A DNA stretch of 64,000 bases from Muricea muricata. Taxonomy: Eukaryota > Cnidaria > Anthozoa > Malacalcyonacea > Plexauridae. Position 1 is the stretch's first letter; each line of letters begins with the position of its first letter. A model generated the notes under the pieces. It ran no database searches and had not been told where the DNA came from. It worked only from the letters and a program-made list of their open reading frames with translations. The DNA is taken from positions 38,436,680 through 38,500,679 of the forward strand of contig OY979717.1 of assembly GCA_963855995.1 (NCBI GenBank). The letters run 5' to 3'. The translations under genes and the position numbers were made by a program. Positions 19,033 to 29,155 of the stretch are shown here, one piece after another.

Positions 19033-21195
19033 TTGGAATCATTATTATTTAATCCTGTAGATCACCCTAAAGCAATGCATTCGTATTTAAATAATGTCGA
19101 CCCAGATGCTAATTTTCCATTCCACCGATCAGCTAGCCATTATATGGTAGAAGAATCTATTAACGACCAATTTATTTCTAAATGCCCAAATGAGACCTTT
19201 TCATTAATGCACCCAAATGCTAGAAGTTTGATTGGCAACTTTGATAAATTTGAGATTTTGTTAACAAACCTGCGATAATCATTTTCTGTCATTGCCGTAA
19301 CAGAAACCTGGCTAAATGATCTTACTTCAGACTTAGTCAATGTGCCCGGTTACAGCTTTGTCTCCAATCATCGTAAATCCAAAATAGGCGGAGGAATTGG
19401 CCTTTATTTGAAAAATAATTTTCAATATAAAATATGCTCTGAGTGTACATATTCAAATCCTGATGTAATTGAGTCATTATTTGTTGAGATAAATGTCCCT
19501 CATGGCAAAAATATTGTAGTTGGTGTAATATACAGGCCACCTAACCAAAATACAGCAGTTTTTATTGACGAATTGAATGACATTCTTACTAGCATCACCA
19601 GAGGTAATAAGCTCTGTTACATCATGGGTGATTTTAATTTAGACTTGCTCCGTTATAATGATAACGTTCCCACTCAAGAGTTTATTAATCGCCTATTTTC
19701 GTATTCCTTTTATCCACTAATTTCTAATCCAACGCGTATTACCTCTCACACAGCTACCCTGATTGATAACATATTCACTAACCAACTTTCTGATAACGTT
19801 TTTAATGGAATCGTTCTAAATGACCTTTCTGACCACTTACCAATCTTTGCATGTTTTTATAAAGACTTTAATCCACATTGTCAGCAAAAGGCATTTAGAC
19901 GGTCCTTTAGTGAATATAACATTAATACGTTTCGCGAATTCCTCTCTGAGATAAACTGGACTAAAAGATTTAATGGCTTAGACGCTAATAATTCCTATGA
20001 TATATTCATAAATGAATATATTAAGATATTTGACGCTTGTTTTCCCATGGAAAGGATAAAATGTAGCACTCTACAAAACCGCAATTCCCCTTGGATTACA
20101 AAAGGACTTTTAAAATCCATCAGAAAAAAAAATAGGCTTTATAAGCAATTAATAAACTCCCCAAATAAGCAGCGTGAATTACGGTATAAAATTTATAAAA
20201 ACAAGCTTACTCATGTAATTAGAAACGCTAAGCGGACATATTATGAAAATAGATTTGAAATTGCAAAAAAGGACATGAAATTAACATGGAGACTAGTGAA
20301 CGAGGTAATTAATAAACGAAAGACTAAGCAACCTTTGCCCTCAGCATTTATGTCTGAAGGCAAAATGATTACGGACCATTTTGAAATTGCTAACAGATTC
20401 TGTAAATACTTTACTGACATTGGCCCCTCATTAGCAAGTAGAATACCTAGCACAAATTTCTCTTTTTGCTCCTTTTTAACAGATAATGAAAATTGCCCTA
20501 ATAATAAAATAATAAAAATAATAAAAATAATGAAAATTATCCTAAATGAGACTAATGCCCATGAACTTGAGGAATATGTCATGATTTTCAAGCTGGTAAA
20601 GCTCCTGGGTATGATAATATCCCAATGTATCTAGTAAAGAACTCTTTCGATCTCATTTCTGAGCCCCTTGCGCAATTGATTAATCTTTCCCTCACAACTG
20701 GGGTCTTTCCAGATAAATTGAAGGTTGCTAAAGTTATTCCTATTTATAAAGCAGAAAATCCTGAAAATTTTTCAAATTACAGGCCTATTTCTCTGTTAAC
20801 CAACTTCTCCAAAATTTTTGAAAGAGTTATGTATAAACGCCTAATTACTTTTGTTGAACAATATGAAATTCTATATTGTTACCAATTTGGATTTTGGAAA
20901 AACCATTCGACTTCAATGGCTTTAATTCATTTAGTCAACAAAATAACTTCTTTGTTATAAAAACTTAATGTTACCGCCAATTCTTCTGAACTTATTTATT
21001 ACTAACAATGAGGTCCACAACTACAATACAAGAACTCCTGAGAATTATCGTCCTCACGCTTGTCGAACCAATTTAAAACAATTTACTATACTTTTTCAAG
21101 GTCCTAAAATTTGGAATGCTTTGCCATTACATATAAAGGATTTGTCTAGTCTTTCCTCCTTTAAAAAACATATGATAGAATTACTGTTAAGATAA
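19033..21195 (+). pseudogene. LINE ORF2 (APE endonuclease plus RT), RT palm deleted
   Basis: CR1/L2-like ORF2 remnant. The APE-type endonuclease is nearly complete: MHPNARSL, AVTETWL, GGGIGLYL, VIYRPPNQ, IMGDFNLDLL (19622-19651), TLIDNIFTN and LSDHLPIF. A TAA at 19276-19278 breaks its start. The linker and the RT N-terminus follow, with a frame change near 20560-20600: GKAPGYDNIP, KVIPIYK, YRPISLL, and CYQFGF..HST at 20880-20925. At about 20957 the sequence jumps to the C-terminal end of the protein (VHNYNTRTPENY, GPKIWNALPLHI), so the RT palm with its YADD/FADD catalytic site is missing. The element cannot be autonomous. Its 3' part from 20277 belongs to the first higher-order repeat. Confidence 0.85.
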
Positions 21196-21439
21196 TCTTT
21201 ATACGTCGTGCACATATGCTAGCTTTTGAGTGAAATATTGCATTTAGACTAATTGACTAATGCATATACATATATTGTTTGTTTCTTGAGGTGACCTCAC
21301 TAGATAAGCCCGGTGGTTTCTTGAGGTCTCCTCGCCATCTATTATTTTGTTTGTGTTTTATTTGAATTGTATTTTTGTATGGCGAATTTAATAAAGTTTC
21401 AAGTTTACTACAAATTATACTTGACATTTAGGATTTTTT

Positions 21440-21873
21440 TAGGGTAGCAATCCGCGTTGCGGTGCGTTCGAAGTGCCAGCAGCAGCCAATTGAAACCTTT
21501 GACAGGCAAATAACTCAAGTTCTATTCATTCTTCATGATAAAAATTTCTGCTCGATCGTCCATCACATACATTTAACCGAGCAACATAGGTGTGAAGACG
21601 AAGAAAATGCAAATTCTGAACCACTTAAGGCACTACCGGCCATTGGACGATCTACTCGAAACCATACACGGTGGTAGAGTTCTCTGTTCCAGCCCCATGC
21701 CATGTGCAAGAGAAATCAAAAGGGTCCTGAAAGAGAGGCCGACTGCCACCTTCGCAACCGTCAGTCATAGAGCAATTAACTTCGTCAACGAGGTGGCGAT
21801 CAATTTCCTCTCTCGAGATGTAGCACCGCTCGCACACCCACAGTTTGATTGTGATTTGCGGGAAAATTTGTAA
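21440..21873 (+). pseudogene. PIF1-like helicase fragment, HOR 1
   Basis: This is an internal slice of the same helicase family as 2277-3250. CQQQPIETFD matches YQLQPIENID; IHLTEQHRCEDEE matches ILTEQHRNNDDD. Then, after a single-base frame change near 21590-21605, LNHLRHYRPLDDLLETIHGGRVL, PTATFATVSHRAINFVNE and FDCDLREN match the old copy in order. Walker A, Walker B and the C-terminal motif are absent, so no helicase activity is possible. Confidence 0.75.
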
Positions 21874-22499
21874 GCAAAAATTTGCTTGGAAAATCTTTAC
21901 TTTTTAACGGCTACCCAGAAAAACCAGTACCGACCAGTGACGTCTGATCTTACAGTCGGATGTTAATAAGTGTAAACGACCGGGGTGGTGCGAGGAGGAT
22001 TTGAGCTCCTCTCGCATCCAAGAAATGCCCCATGTGATCGAGTAGATGCAAACAAGGCAGGTATCTGGCACCTAAAAAACCAGACTGCTCAAGGTGGTCT
22101 CCAAAGAGGTTGTCTATGCCACTGATCGCCATATCAGCATGAAAACACCAAGCTATATTCGAGCTGAGTAGTGAATGTGCGTGCACGAACGGTATCACAG
22201 GCCTACTGACGAGCTCTGGCATTGGGCGAAAAGACCTCTTTCAAATAGGTCCTTCCCCTTATGGTTGGGTCTTTGTTCTGACATCGTGTTTGGGTGGGTT
22301 GGGTGGGGGAAGCAAACGTGAAGTACGGCAAAAAAACCTCGTGTTATTCAACTTCACAGGTCTATTATGAATTTTACTTAGTTGAACAATCCCATAAAAT
22401 AAGACATATATCGAAGGTTAACCCGATATTATGAGACATTGCACAATATGACATATATACGTATATATATAGTGTTAAAACATTTTATGGTAAACAAAA
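21874..22499. other. Spacer between PIF1 fragment and first inner unit, HOR 1
   Basis: No gene recognised. A 90-codon minus-strand frame (21950-22222) is kept in all copies, but the copies are young and it shows no known motif. A hairpin-like GCGAGGAG...CTCCTCTCGC lies at about 21989-22015, a G-run GGGTGGGTTGGGTGGGGG at 22291-22308, and an AT palindrome ATATATACGTATATAT at about 22453. Similarity to the inverted unit begins near 22471 (AGTGTTAAAAC), about 30 bp before the unit start. Confidence 0.5.
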
Positions 22500-22862
22500 T
22501 TTGGAGTACATCATGTGCAAGTAAAACCGGGAAAACTAAATGTAACTATTCCAGTACATAGATAACTGGAAATAATCCGTTTACAAAACATTACATGTTC
22601 GCCACAAACATATAATAAACCATGATTTCGCTCCTACCTTACAACTTTTTTCAACGATTTGTAATCAGCTCCCCTTGAATGTTCTCCCAAGTATTTTCAC
22701 AATTACCTTAAACCAAAGCGTGTGTATTTCGTTTTCCCCAAGATAGTTCTCCAGTGATGTCTCTGTAGTGTTTCAAAATTGTATGATTTGAATATACAAA
22801 GTGTTTCAAAGTATCTATTCTCTAGGCGGACCTGTGAGGTGAAACGGCAGGATCATAATGAA

Positions 22863-22990
22863 CCAATCAAATTGCATATTTTTCTGTCCAATAATAAGGC
22901 TAGAATGGTTGGATTACTTCAGGATCGCAATCAACCAATCAAAATGTATAAGTTTTTTTGTCCAATAATAACGCTTATAATGTAACCAAT
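22863..22990 (+). promoter_or_regulatory. Cluster of five CCAAT boxes upstream of the companion gene
   Basis: CCAAT occurs at 22863, 22888, 22935, 22962 and 22986, all in the same orientation, 107-234 bp before the ATG at 23097. The pairs AACCAATCAAA and GTCCAATAATAA repeat with a 72-74 bp offset, so the cluster arose by internal duplication. Clustered CCAAT boxes are typical NF-Y binding sites in eukaryotic promoters. TTATAATG at 22975 might serve as a weak TATA-like element. The cluster recurs in every inner unit and, inverted, at about 16917-17050 in the older copy. Confidence 0.6.
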
Positions 22991-23096
22991 CACATTGCTT
23001 ATTATCAGTGCAAATTATGAGCAATGCTAACTTCTCTCAAACCAAACATCAAGCAAGCAAGTTAGCAAGGCAGAAAGAAAAAACTAAGAAATCAAA

Positions 23097-23866
23097 ATGA
23101 AGAAAGGTGCATTCAGCAACCCCGGCAAAGCCGGTTCCCCAGGAGGTGGTGTTGGATTTTTCCAGCAATTTACATGCCACTTCATCCAACCATATGATGA
23201 AGCAGAAGGAGCACCATCGCCAGAAACAGTCCTGAAAAGACTAGTCGTATTTGTGTGAGTGGCTGTTGCGACCGAAAGTGGCCCTGTCTGAGCTTTCAGA
23301 CACAGTAATGAAGAACATGAAGATTATGACGAACAAGGACCAGAAAGTTTTCATGCCAGAGACTGTTAAAAAGTTTGTCGGCAAAATGTCAGAATTAAAT
23401 AAGCCGCTGAAGAAACTGCATAAAGATGCTGTAACTTCTGCCTGTGAAAACGCTGTAGTAAGCATGCTGAAGTTCTTGTTTCAAGGTCATGAAGACCTGG
23501 ACATCATCGTGGATGAAATCTTTCATTATGACAGTGCAATGTTTGCGACAGCAGTACAGCTTATCGTGGCGAGGACATTGGTGCAAGATCCCGAACAATC
23601 TGCAGAACTCGTTGAAAAATCGGATACCAGATGTGATGCAGTGTTGAAGAACGCAGACATTGAATCGATGCGTGATTTCATTGTCTCAAGTGTCCTTGGT
23701 AGAAAGGCACCAGAGAGGTAAACAACCGGCGCGTAAAGATCTTCTCAAGCAGTTTGATTCTCTAACAAAAAGAGCAAATGTGAAAGCATCACGAACGCTG
23801 CCATCAGCGTTTTCGTCGCACACATCAGAATCTTCTTCAGATGACGAGGAAGAAATTCCCAAATGA
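23097..23866 (+). pseudogene. Companion gene copy 1 (reference copy of the array family)
   Basis: Function unknown; no family recognised. The protein is spread over three frames. Frame A (23097-23258) gives MKKGAFSNPGKAGSPGGG, then FFQQF, QPYDEAEGAPSPETVLKRL, and a TGA. Frame B (from 23254, one base on) gives CEWLLRPKVALSELSD, a K-rich helical stretch, HEDLDIIVDEIFHYDSAMFATAVQLIV, VQDPEQSAELV, and ends VLGRKAPER at 23721. Frame C (to 23866) gives KQFDSLTKRANVKA, then SESSSDDEEEIPK and TGA. Homology to the old lineages at 3619 and 8696 crosses all three parts, so they formed one protein. K-type allele (EKSDTRCD). Its promoter half carries variants GTTTCAAAGTATC and ATGGTTGGATT, shared only with copy 19. 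Pseudogene, unless frames are joined by splicing or frameshifting. Confidence 0.7.
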
Positions 23867-24506
23867 ACCATTAAAGAGAACAGAGCCAAATTGAAGCAGA
23901 AACGAAAATTCGGAGTACATCATGTGCAAGTAAAACCGGGAAAACTAAATGTAACTATTCCAGTACATAGATAACTGGAAATAATCCGTTTACAAAACAT
24001 TACATGTTCGCCACAAACATATAATAAACCATGATTTCGCTCCTACCTTACAACTTTTTTCAACGATTTGTAATCAGCTCCCCTTGAATGTTCTCCCAAG
24101 TATTTTCACAATTACCTTAAACCAAAGCGTGTGTATTTCGTTTTCCCCAAGATAGTTCTCCAGTGATGTCTCTCTAGTGTTTCAAAATTGTATGATTTGA
24201 ATATACAAAGTGTTACAAAGTATCTATTCTCTAGGCGGACCTGTGAGGTGAAACGGCAGGATCATAATGAACCAATCAAATTGCATATTTTTCTGTCCAA
24301 TAATAAGGCTAGAATGGCTGGATTACTTCAGGATCGCAATCAACCAATCAAAATGTATAAGTTTTTTTTGTCCAATAATAACGCTTATAATGTAACCAAT
24401 CACATTGCTTATTATCAGTGCAAATTATGAGCAATGCTAACTTCTCTCAAACCAAACATCAAGCAAGCAAGTTAGCAAGGCAGAAAGAAAAAACTAAGAA
24501 ATCAAA

Positions 24507-25414
24507 ATGAAGAAAGGTGCATTCAGCAACCCCGGCAAAGCCGGTTCCCCAGGAGGTGGTGTTGGATTTTTCCAGCAATTTACATGCCACTTCATCCAAC
24601 CATATGATGAAGCAGAAGGAGCACCATCGCCAGAAACAGTCCTGAAAAGACTAGTCGTATTTGTGTGAGTGGCTGTTGCGACCGAAAGTGGCCCTGTCTG
24701 AGCTTTCAGACACAGTAATGAAGAACATGAAGATTGTGACGAACAAGGACCAGAAAGTTTTCATGCCAGAGACTGTTAAAAAGTTTGTCGGCAAAATGTC
24801 AGAATTAAATAAGCCGCTGAAGAAACTGCATAAAGATGCTGTAACTTCTGCCTGTGAAAACGCTGTAGTAAGCATGCTGAAGTTCTTGTTTCAAGGTCAT
24901 GAAGACCTGGACATCATCGTGGATGAAATCTTTCATTATGACAGTGCAATGTTCGCGACAGCAGTACAGCTTATCGTGGCGAGAACATTGGTGCAAGATC
25001 CCGAACAATCTGCACAACTCGTTGAAGAATCGGATACCAGATGTGATGCAGTGTTGAAGAACGCAGACATCGAATCAATGCGTGATTACATTGTCTCAAG
25101 TGTCCTTGGTAGAAAGGCACCAGAGAGGTAAACAACCGGCGCGTAAAGATCTTCTCAAGCAGTTTGATTCTCTAACAAAAAGAGCAAATGTGAAAGCATC
25201 ACGAACGCTGCCATCAGCGTTTTCGTCGCACACATCAGAATCTTCTTCAGATGACGAGGAAGAAATTCCCAAATGAACCATTAAAGAGAACAGAGCAAAA
25301 TTGAAGCAGAAACGAAAACGAAAGGGACTCGAGCTGCTTGTGGACGACAAAGAAGATGTGGCAACGACAAGTAAGAAGACACCGAAAAAGGGAAAAGACA
25401 AAAAGAATAAATAA
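24507..25414 (+). pseudogene. Companion gene copy 2, with complete 3' end
   Basis: Last unit of array 1, so the gene keeps its natural end: past the TGA at 25274-25276 the same frame continues with KQKRKRKGLELLVDDKED, TSKKTPKKGKDKKNK and TAA (25412-25414), a strongly basic, nuclear-localisation-like tail. E-type allele (EESDTRCD). Private: MRDYIV for MRDFIV, AQLVEE for AELVEE, GTGACG for ATGACG at 24736. Confidence 0.7.
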
Positions 25415-26428
25415 GAACTGCTGCATGAAAAACTTGAATATAAATAGTAAATATAAGATATAATATAGGCACAATAATTGTAATAAATGTTTTAATAAAT
25501 ATTTTTCTCACATGCAATCGCTGTCTTGTTCACTGAGTAACAATTGTTAACTGTGTTTTATAAAACCATAAAAATGTAGTTTATGTTTTCTTGGAACACA
25601 GTTCATCTTAGAAAATCTCGTTAAAAAAAATTTTAAAGTGTTGTTTCTAAATTTTACAAATGTTGCCTTTTTTTTATAAACTCTAATAAAATAACACTTG
25701 AAAAGTAAAGTGATAAAAAAATATTTGGTTAGTAAAAAAAATGTTAAGTGAAATTTCAAAATTTTAGGGCAATTCCTAATAAAATAGCACTTGAAACTCT
25801 GAGGTAATAACAAATGCAAGAAGCACTTGCAAACACTAAAAATTTCACGATGTCTCCATGATGACATATGTTACTTTTAAACATGTCATTGTCATTTTGG
25901 CAAAACTGTATAGATGCTAGCATTTTGTATTCCATATTATACAAGTTACTTCAAAAGAACATAGCATAAATGCATGAGAATTTGATGAAAACTGCAAATG
26001 CTGACATTGCAAAAATTAGATGCTCGTGTTTTTGTACGAAAAAGCGTTGAAATATACTTTTTAAAAAAATAAAAATCACTAGAAAGAGTGCGTTAAGTGA
26101 AATATGAAAAAATGCATTATAAACGCGTTTTTCGCAAGGAAAAAAATATTCGACAGAGTAAAACATGGCCGATGGCAAGATGGGACCAATACCACTCACC
26201 CATATGCGCTTCTACATTAACTTTAGAGAAATTTATGAACGTTTGTTATTGTTGTTATATTGTGCAACGAGTATCCGCCAACACTTTAGCATCATTACGC
26301 TTTAAAAAAGCGCAAGTACTATACGCTTGTGTGCATATGTACTTTGCAACTCGAAAGAAACGTAAAGGTTGTTTATTTATACATTCATTGAGAGACCATT
26401 GTAAAAACACTATATTCATCAAAAAACA
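25415..26428. other. AT-rich tail between companion gene and zinc-ribbon gene, HOR 1
   Basis: No recognised gene. It holds the polyadenylation-type AATAAA near 25494, an internal repeat of TAATAAAATA(A/G)CACTTGAAA (about 25685 and 25779), and a stretch at 26097-26410 that is open in one frame in this copy but shows no family motif. Shared with the inverted older copy up to about 26240. Confidence 0.5.
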
Positions 26429-26941
26429 ATGGCATATATGTGGTCGGCTGAGGATTCGAAGAAATTTTGGCAAAATCGAAAAACGTATTTGGTTTTTCAT
26501 GACCCACATCTACCAGAGAAAGTTGTCAGTCATCAGGAGTTGGATAGCCGGATTGAAAAGGAGAAGAACAACAAAGATTTGTATATTTTTGAGAGGACAT
26601 TTTTCCCCACTCCACAACTGGCTGTTGGTTTTAACCAAATAAAAATTTCGAGTGACCTAGACTTTTGGGCAATGTACAACTCATGAACCTACTGCTCAAA
26701 ATGCAATTCTCTAACTACAAAAATTATGCCTTACAATTTTGCAAAACGCCCTAAGAATAAGGATATTAAAAATTGCGTGTGTTCCTAGTCGCGCTATGTT
26801 GTTCCCCGCCATAAGGACATACGATCCTGTCTTCTATCACTCACCCTAGAAGATATTAATATTCTTAGACCATTTTATGTATATTTTGAGGAGCACAAAC
26901 GAAAAAGTCATGGTTATCAGGTAAAATGTTGTCCAATTAAG
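26429..26941 (+). pseudogene. Zinc-ribbon gene, HOR 1, truncated at the repeat junction
   Basis: The frame opens with MAYMWSAEDSKKFWQ, continues with K/E-rich sequence and PTPQLAVGFNQIKISSDLDFW, and is broken by a TGA at 26684-26686. The same frame then encodes YCSKCNS, KIMPYNFAKRP, CVCS, a TAG (about 26789), SRYVVPRHK, LTLEDINILRPF, and YFEEHKRKSHGYQVK before the junction at 26942. The ribbon aligns with the old copy at 8291. The L-R-P-F...H-G-Y segment resembles a module that I recall from very large PIF1-helicase transposon proteins (tentative). The downstream part of the gene is lost at the duplication breakpoint. Confidence 0.55.
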
Positions 26942-28067
26942 GAAATTAACATGGAGACTAGTGAACGAGGTAATTAATAAACGAAAGACTAAGCAATCTT
27001 TGCCCTCAGCATTTATGTCTGAAGGCAAAATGATTACGGACCATTTTGAAATTGCTAACAGATTCTGTAAATACTTTACTGACATTGGCCCCTCATTAGC
27101 AAGTAGAATACCTAGCACAAATTTCTCTTTTTGCTCCTTTTTAACAGATAATGAAAATTGCCCTAATAATAAAAATAATAAAAATAATGAAAATTATCCT
27201 AAATGAGACTAATGCCCATGAACTTGAGGAATATGTCATGATTTTCAAGCTGGTAAAGCTCCTGGGTATGATAATATCCCAATGTATCTAGTAAAGAACT
27301 CTTTCGATCTCATTTCTGAGCCCCTTGCGCAATTGATTAATCTTTCCCTCACAACTGGGGTCTTTCTAGATAAATTGAAGGTTGCTAAAGTTATTCCTAT
27401 TTATAAAGCAGAAAATCCTGAAAATTTTTCAAATTACAGGCCTATTTCTCTGTTAACCAACTTCTCCAAAATTTTTGAAAGAGTTATGTATAAACGCCTA
27501 ATTACTTTTGTTGAACAATATGAAATTCTATATTGTTACCAATTTGGATTTTGGAAAAACCATTCGACTTCAATGGCTTTAATTCATTTAGTCAACAAAA
27601 TAACTTCTTTGTTATAAAAACTTAATGTTACTGCCAATTCTTCTGAACTTATTTATTACTAACAATGAGGTCCACAACTACAATACAAGAACTGCTGAGA
27701 ATTATCGTCGTCACGCTTGTCGAACCAATTTAAAACAATTTACTATACTTTTTGAAGGTCCTAAAATTTGGAATGCTTTGCCATTACATATAAAGGATTT
27801 GTCTAGTCTTTCCTCCTTTAAAAAACATATGATAGAATTACTGTTAAGATAATCTTTATACGTCGTGCACATATGCTAGCTTTTGAGTGAAATATTGCAT
27901 TTAGACTAATTGACTAATGCATATACATATATTGTTCGTTTCTTGAGGTGACCTCACTAGATAAGCCCGGTGGTTTCTTGAGGTCTCCTCGCCATCTATT
28001 ATTTTGTTTGTGTTTTATTTGAATTGTATTTTTGTATGGCGAATTTAATAAAGTTTCAAGTTTACTA
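26942..28067 (+). mobile_element. LINE 3' fragment, HOR 2
   Basis: Copy of 20277-21410: ORF2 linker, RT N-terminus, the same palm deletion and the 3' UTR. The shared deletion proves it derives from the same defective LINE. Confidence 0.9.
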
Positions 28068-28096
28068 CAAATTATACTTGACATTTAGGATTTTTT

Positions 28097-28530
28097 TAGG
28101 GTAGCAATCCGCGTTGCGGTGCGTTCGAAGTGCCAGCAGCAACCAATTGAAACCTTTGACAGGCAAATAACTCAAGTTCTATTCATTCTTCATGATAAAA
28201 ATTTCTCCTCGATCGTCCATCACATACATTTAACCGAGCAACATAGGTGTGAAGACGAAGAAAATGCAAATTCTGAACCACTTAAGGCACTACCGGCCAT
28301 TGGACGATCTACTCGAAACCATACACGGTGGTAGAGTTCTCTGTTCCAGCCCCATGCCATGTGCAAGAGAAATCAAAAGGGTCCTGAAAGAGAGGCCGAC
28401 TGCCACCTTTGCAACCGTCAGTCATAGAGCAATTAACTTCGTCAACGAGGTGGCGATCAATTTCCTCTCTCGAGATGTAGCACCGCTCGCACACCCACAG
28501 TTTGATTGTGATTTGCGGGAAAATTTGTAA
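28097..28530 (+). pseudogene. PIF1-like helicase fragment, HOR 2
   Basis: Duplicate of 21440-21873 with the same frame change; differs by TTCTCCTCG for TTCTGCTCG (about 28203). Confidence 0.75.
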
Positions 28531-29155
28531 GCAAAAATTTGCTTGGAAAATCTTTACTTTTTAACGGCTACCCAGAAAAACCAGTACCGACCAGTGACGT
28601 CTGATCTTACAGTCGGATGTTAATAAGTGTAAACGACCGGGGTGGTGCGAGGAGGATTTGAGCTCCTCTCGCATCCAAGAAATGCCTCATGTGATCGAGT
28701 AGATGCAAACAAGGCAGGTATCTGGCACCTAAAAAACCAGACTGCTCAAGGTGGTCTCCAAAGAGGTTGTCTATGCCACTGATCGCCATATCCGCATGAA
28801 AACACCAAGCTATATTCGAGCTGAGTAGTGAATGTGCGTGCACGAACGGTATCACAGGCCTACTGACGAGCTCTGGCATTGGGCGAAAAGACCTCTTTCA
28901 AATAGGTCCTTCCCCTTATGGTTGGGTCTTTGTTCTGACATCGTGTTTGGGTGGGTTGGGTGGGGGAAGCAAACGTGAAGTACGGCAAAAAAACCTCGTG
29001 TTATTCAACTTCACAGGTCTATTATGAATTTTACTTAGTTGAACAATCCCATAAAATAAGACATATATCGAAGGTTAACCCGATATATGAGACATTGCAC
29101 AATATGACATATATACGTATATATATAGTGTTAAAACATTTTATGGTAAACAAAA
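28531..29155. other. Spacer, HOR 2
   Basis: Duplicate of 21874-22499 with the G-run and the AT palindrome. A one-base change extends a short plus-strand frame (28951-29217) that looks non-coding. Confidence 0.5.

Larger units (their letters stand above)
18018..21410 (+). mobile_element. Internally deleted CR1/L2-like LINE
   Basis: It comprises ORF1, defective ORF2 and a 3' UTR with a direct repeat of TTTCTTGAGGT (about 21280 and 21310) and an AATAAA at 21390-21395. The 5' UTR probably starts between 17945 and 18018. Similar ACTACAAAxTATACTTGxCAT sequences lie at 17758 and 21407, on both sides of the element, and may be a diverged target duplication or two monomers of the host repeat. Confidence 0.75.
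22500..25318 (+). repeat. Inner array 1: two 1.41-kb units
   Basis: Units 22500-23908 and 23909-25318. Each runs from T-T-C/T-GGAGTACATCATG to GCAGAAACGAAAA. The internal junction CGAAAA|TTCGGAG joins the end of one unit to the start of the next; the last unit instead continues into CGAAAGGGACTCGAG. Confidence 0.93.
20277..26941 (+). repeat. Higher-order repeat 1 (two inner units)
   Basis: First copy of the large tandem unit: LINE 3' part, PIF1 fragment, spacer, two 1.41-kb units, AT tail and zinc-ribbon gene. Its left edge, GAAATTAACATGG at 20277, lies inside LINE ORF2; the same sequence recurs at 26942, directly after the zinc-ribbon gene. It is 8 bp longer than copy 2 in the AAT-rich stretch near 20505-20535. 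Confidence 0.9.

Noticed and set aside
21950..22222. 90-codon minus-strand frame in each spacer
   Set aside because: Conserved only between recent duplicates and without recognisable domain, start context or homolog in the older relics.
22779..22985. Open frame MYDLNIQS... repeated upstream of each companion gene
   Set aside because: It overlaps the CCAAT-box cluster, has no family motif, changes length with the T-run, and is preserved only because the units are young duplicates.
23241..23465. Minus-strand frames of 67-101 codons repeated in every unit
   Set aside because: They mirror the companion gene on the other strand; the homology with the old lineages is in the plus-strand frames.
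26097..26642. 181-codon plus-strand frame upstream of the zinc-ribbon gene
   Set aside because: It exists only because HOR 1 lacks a stop seen in other copies, and its end runs out of frame over the zinc-ribbon gene.
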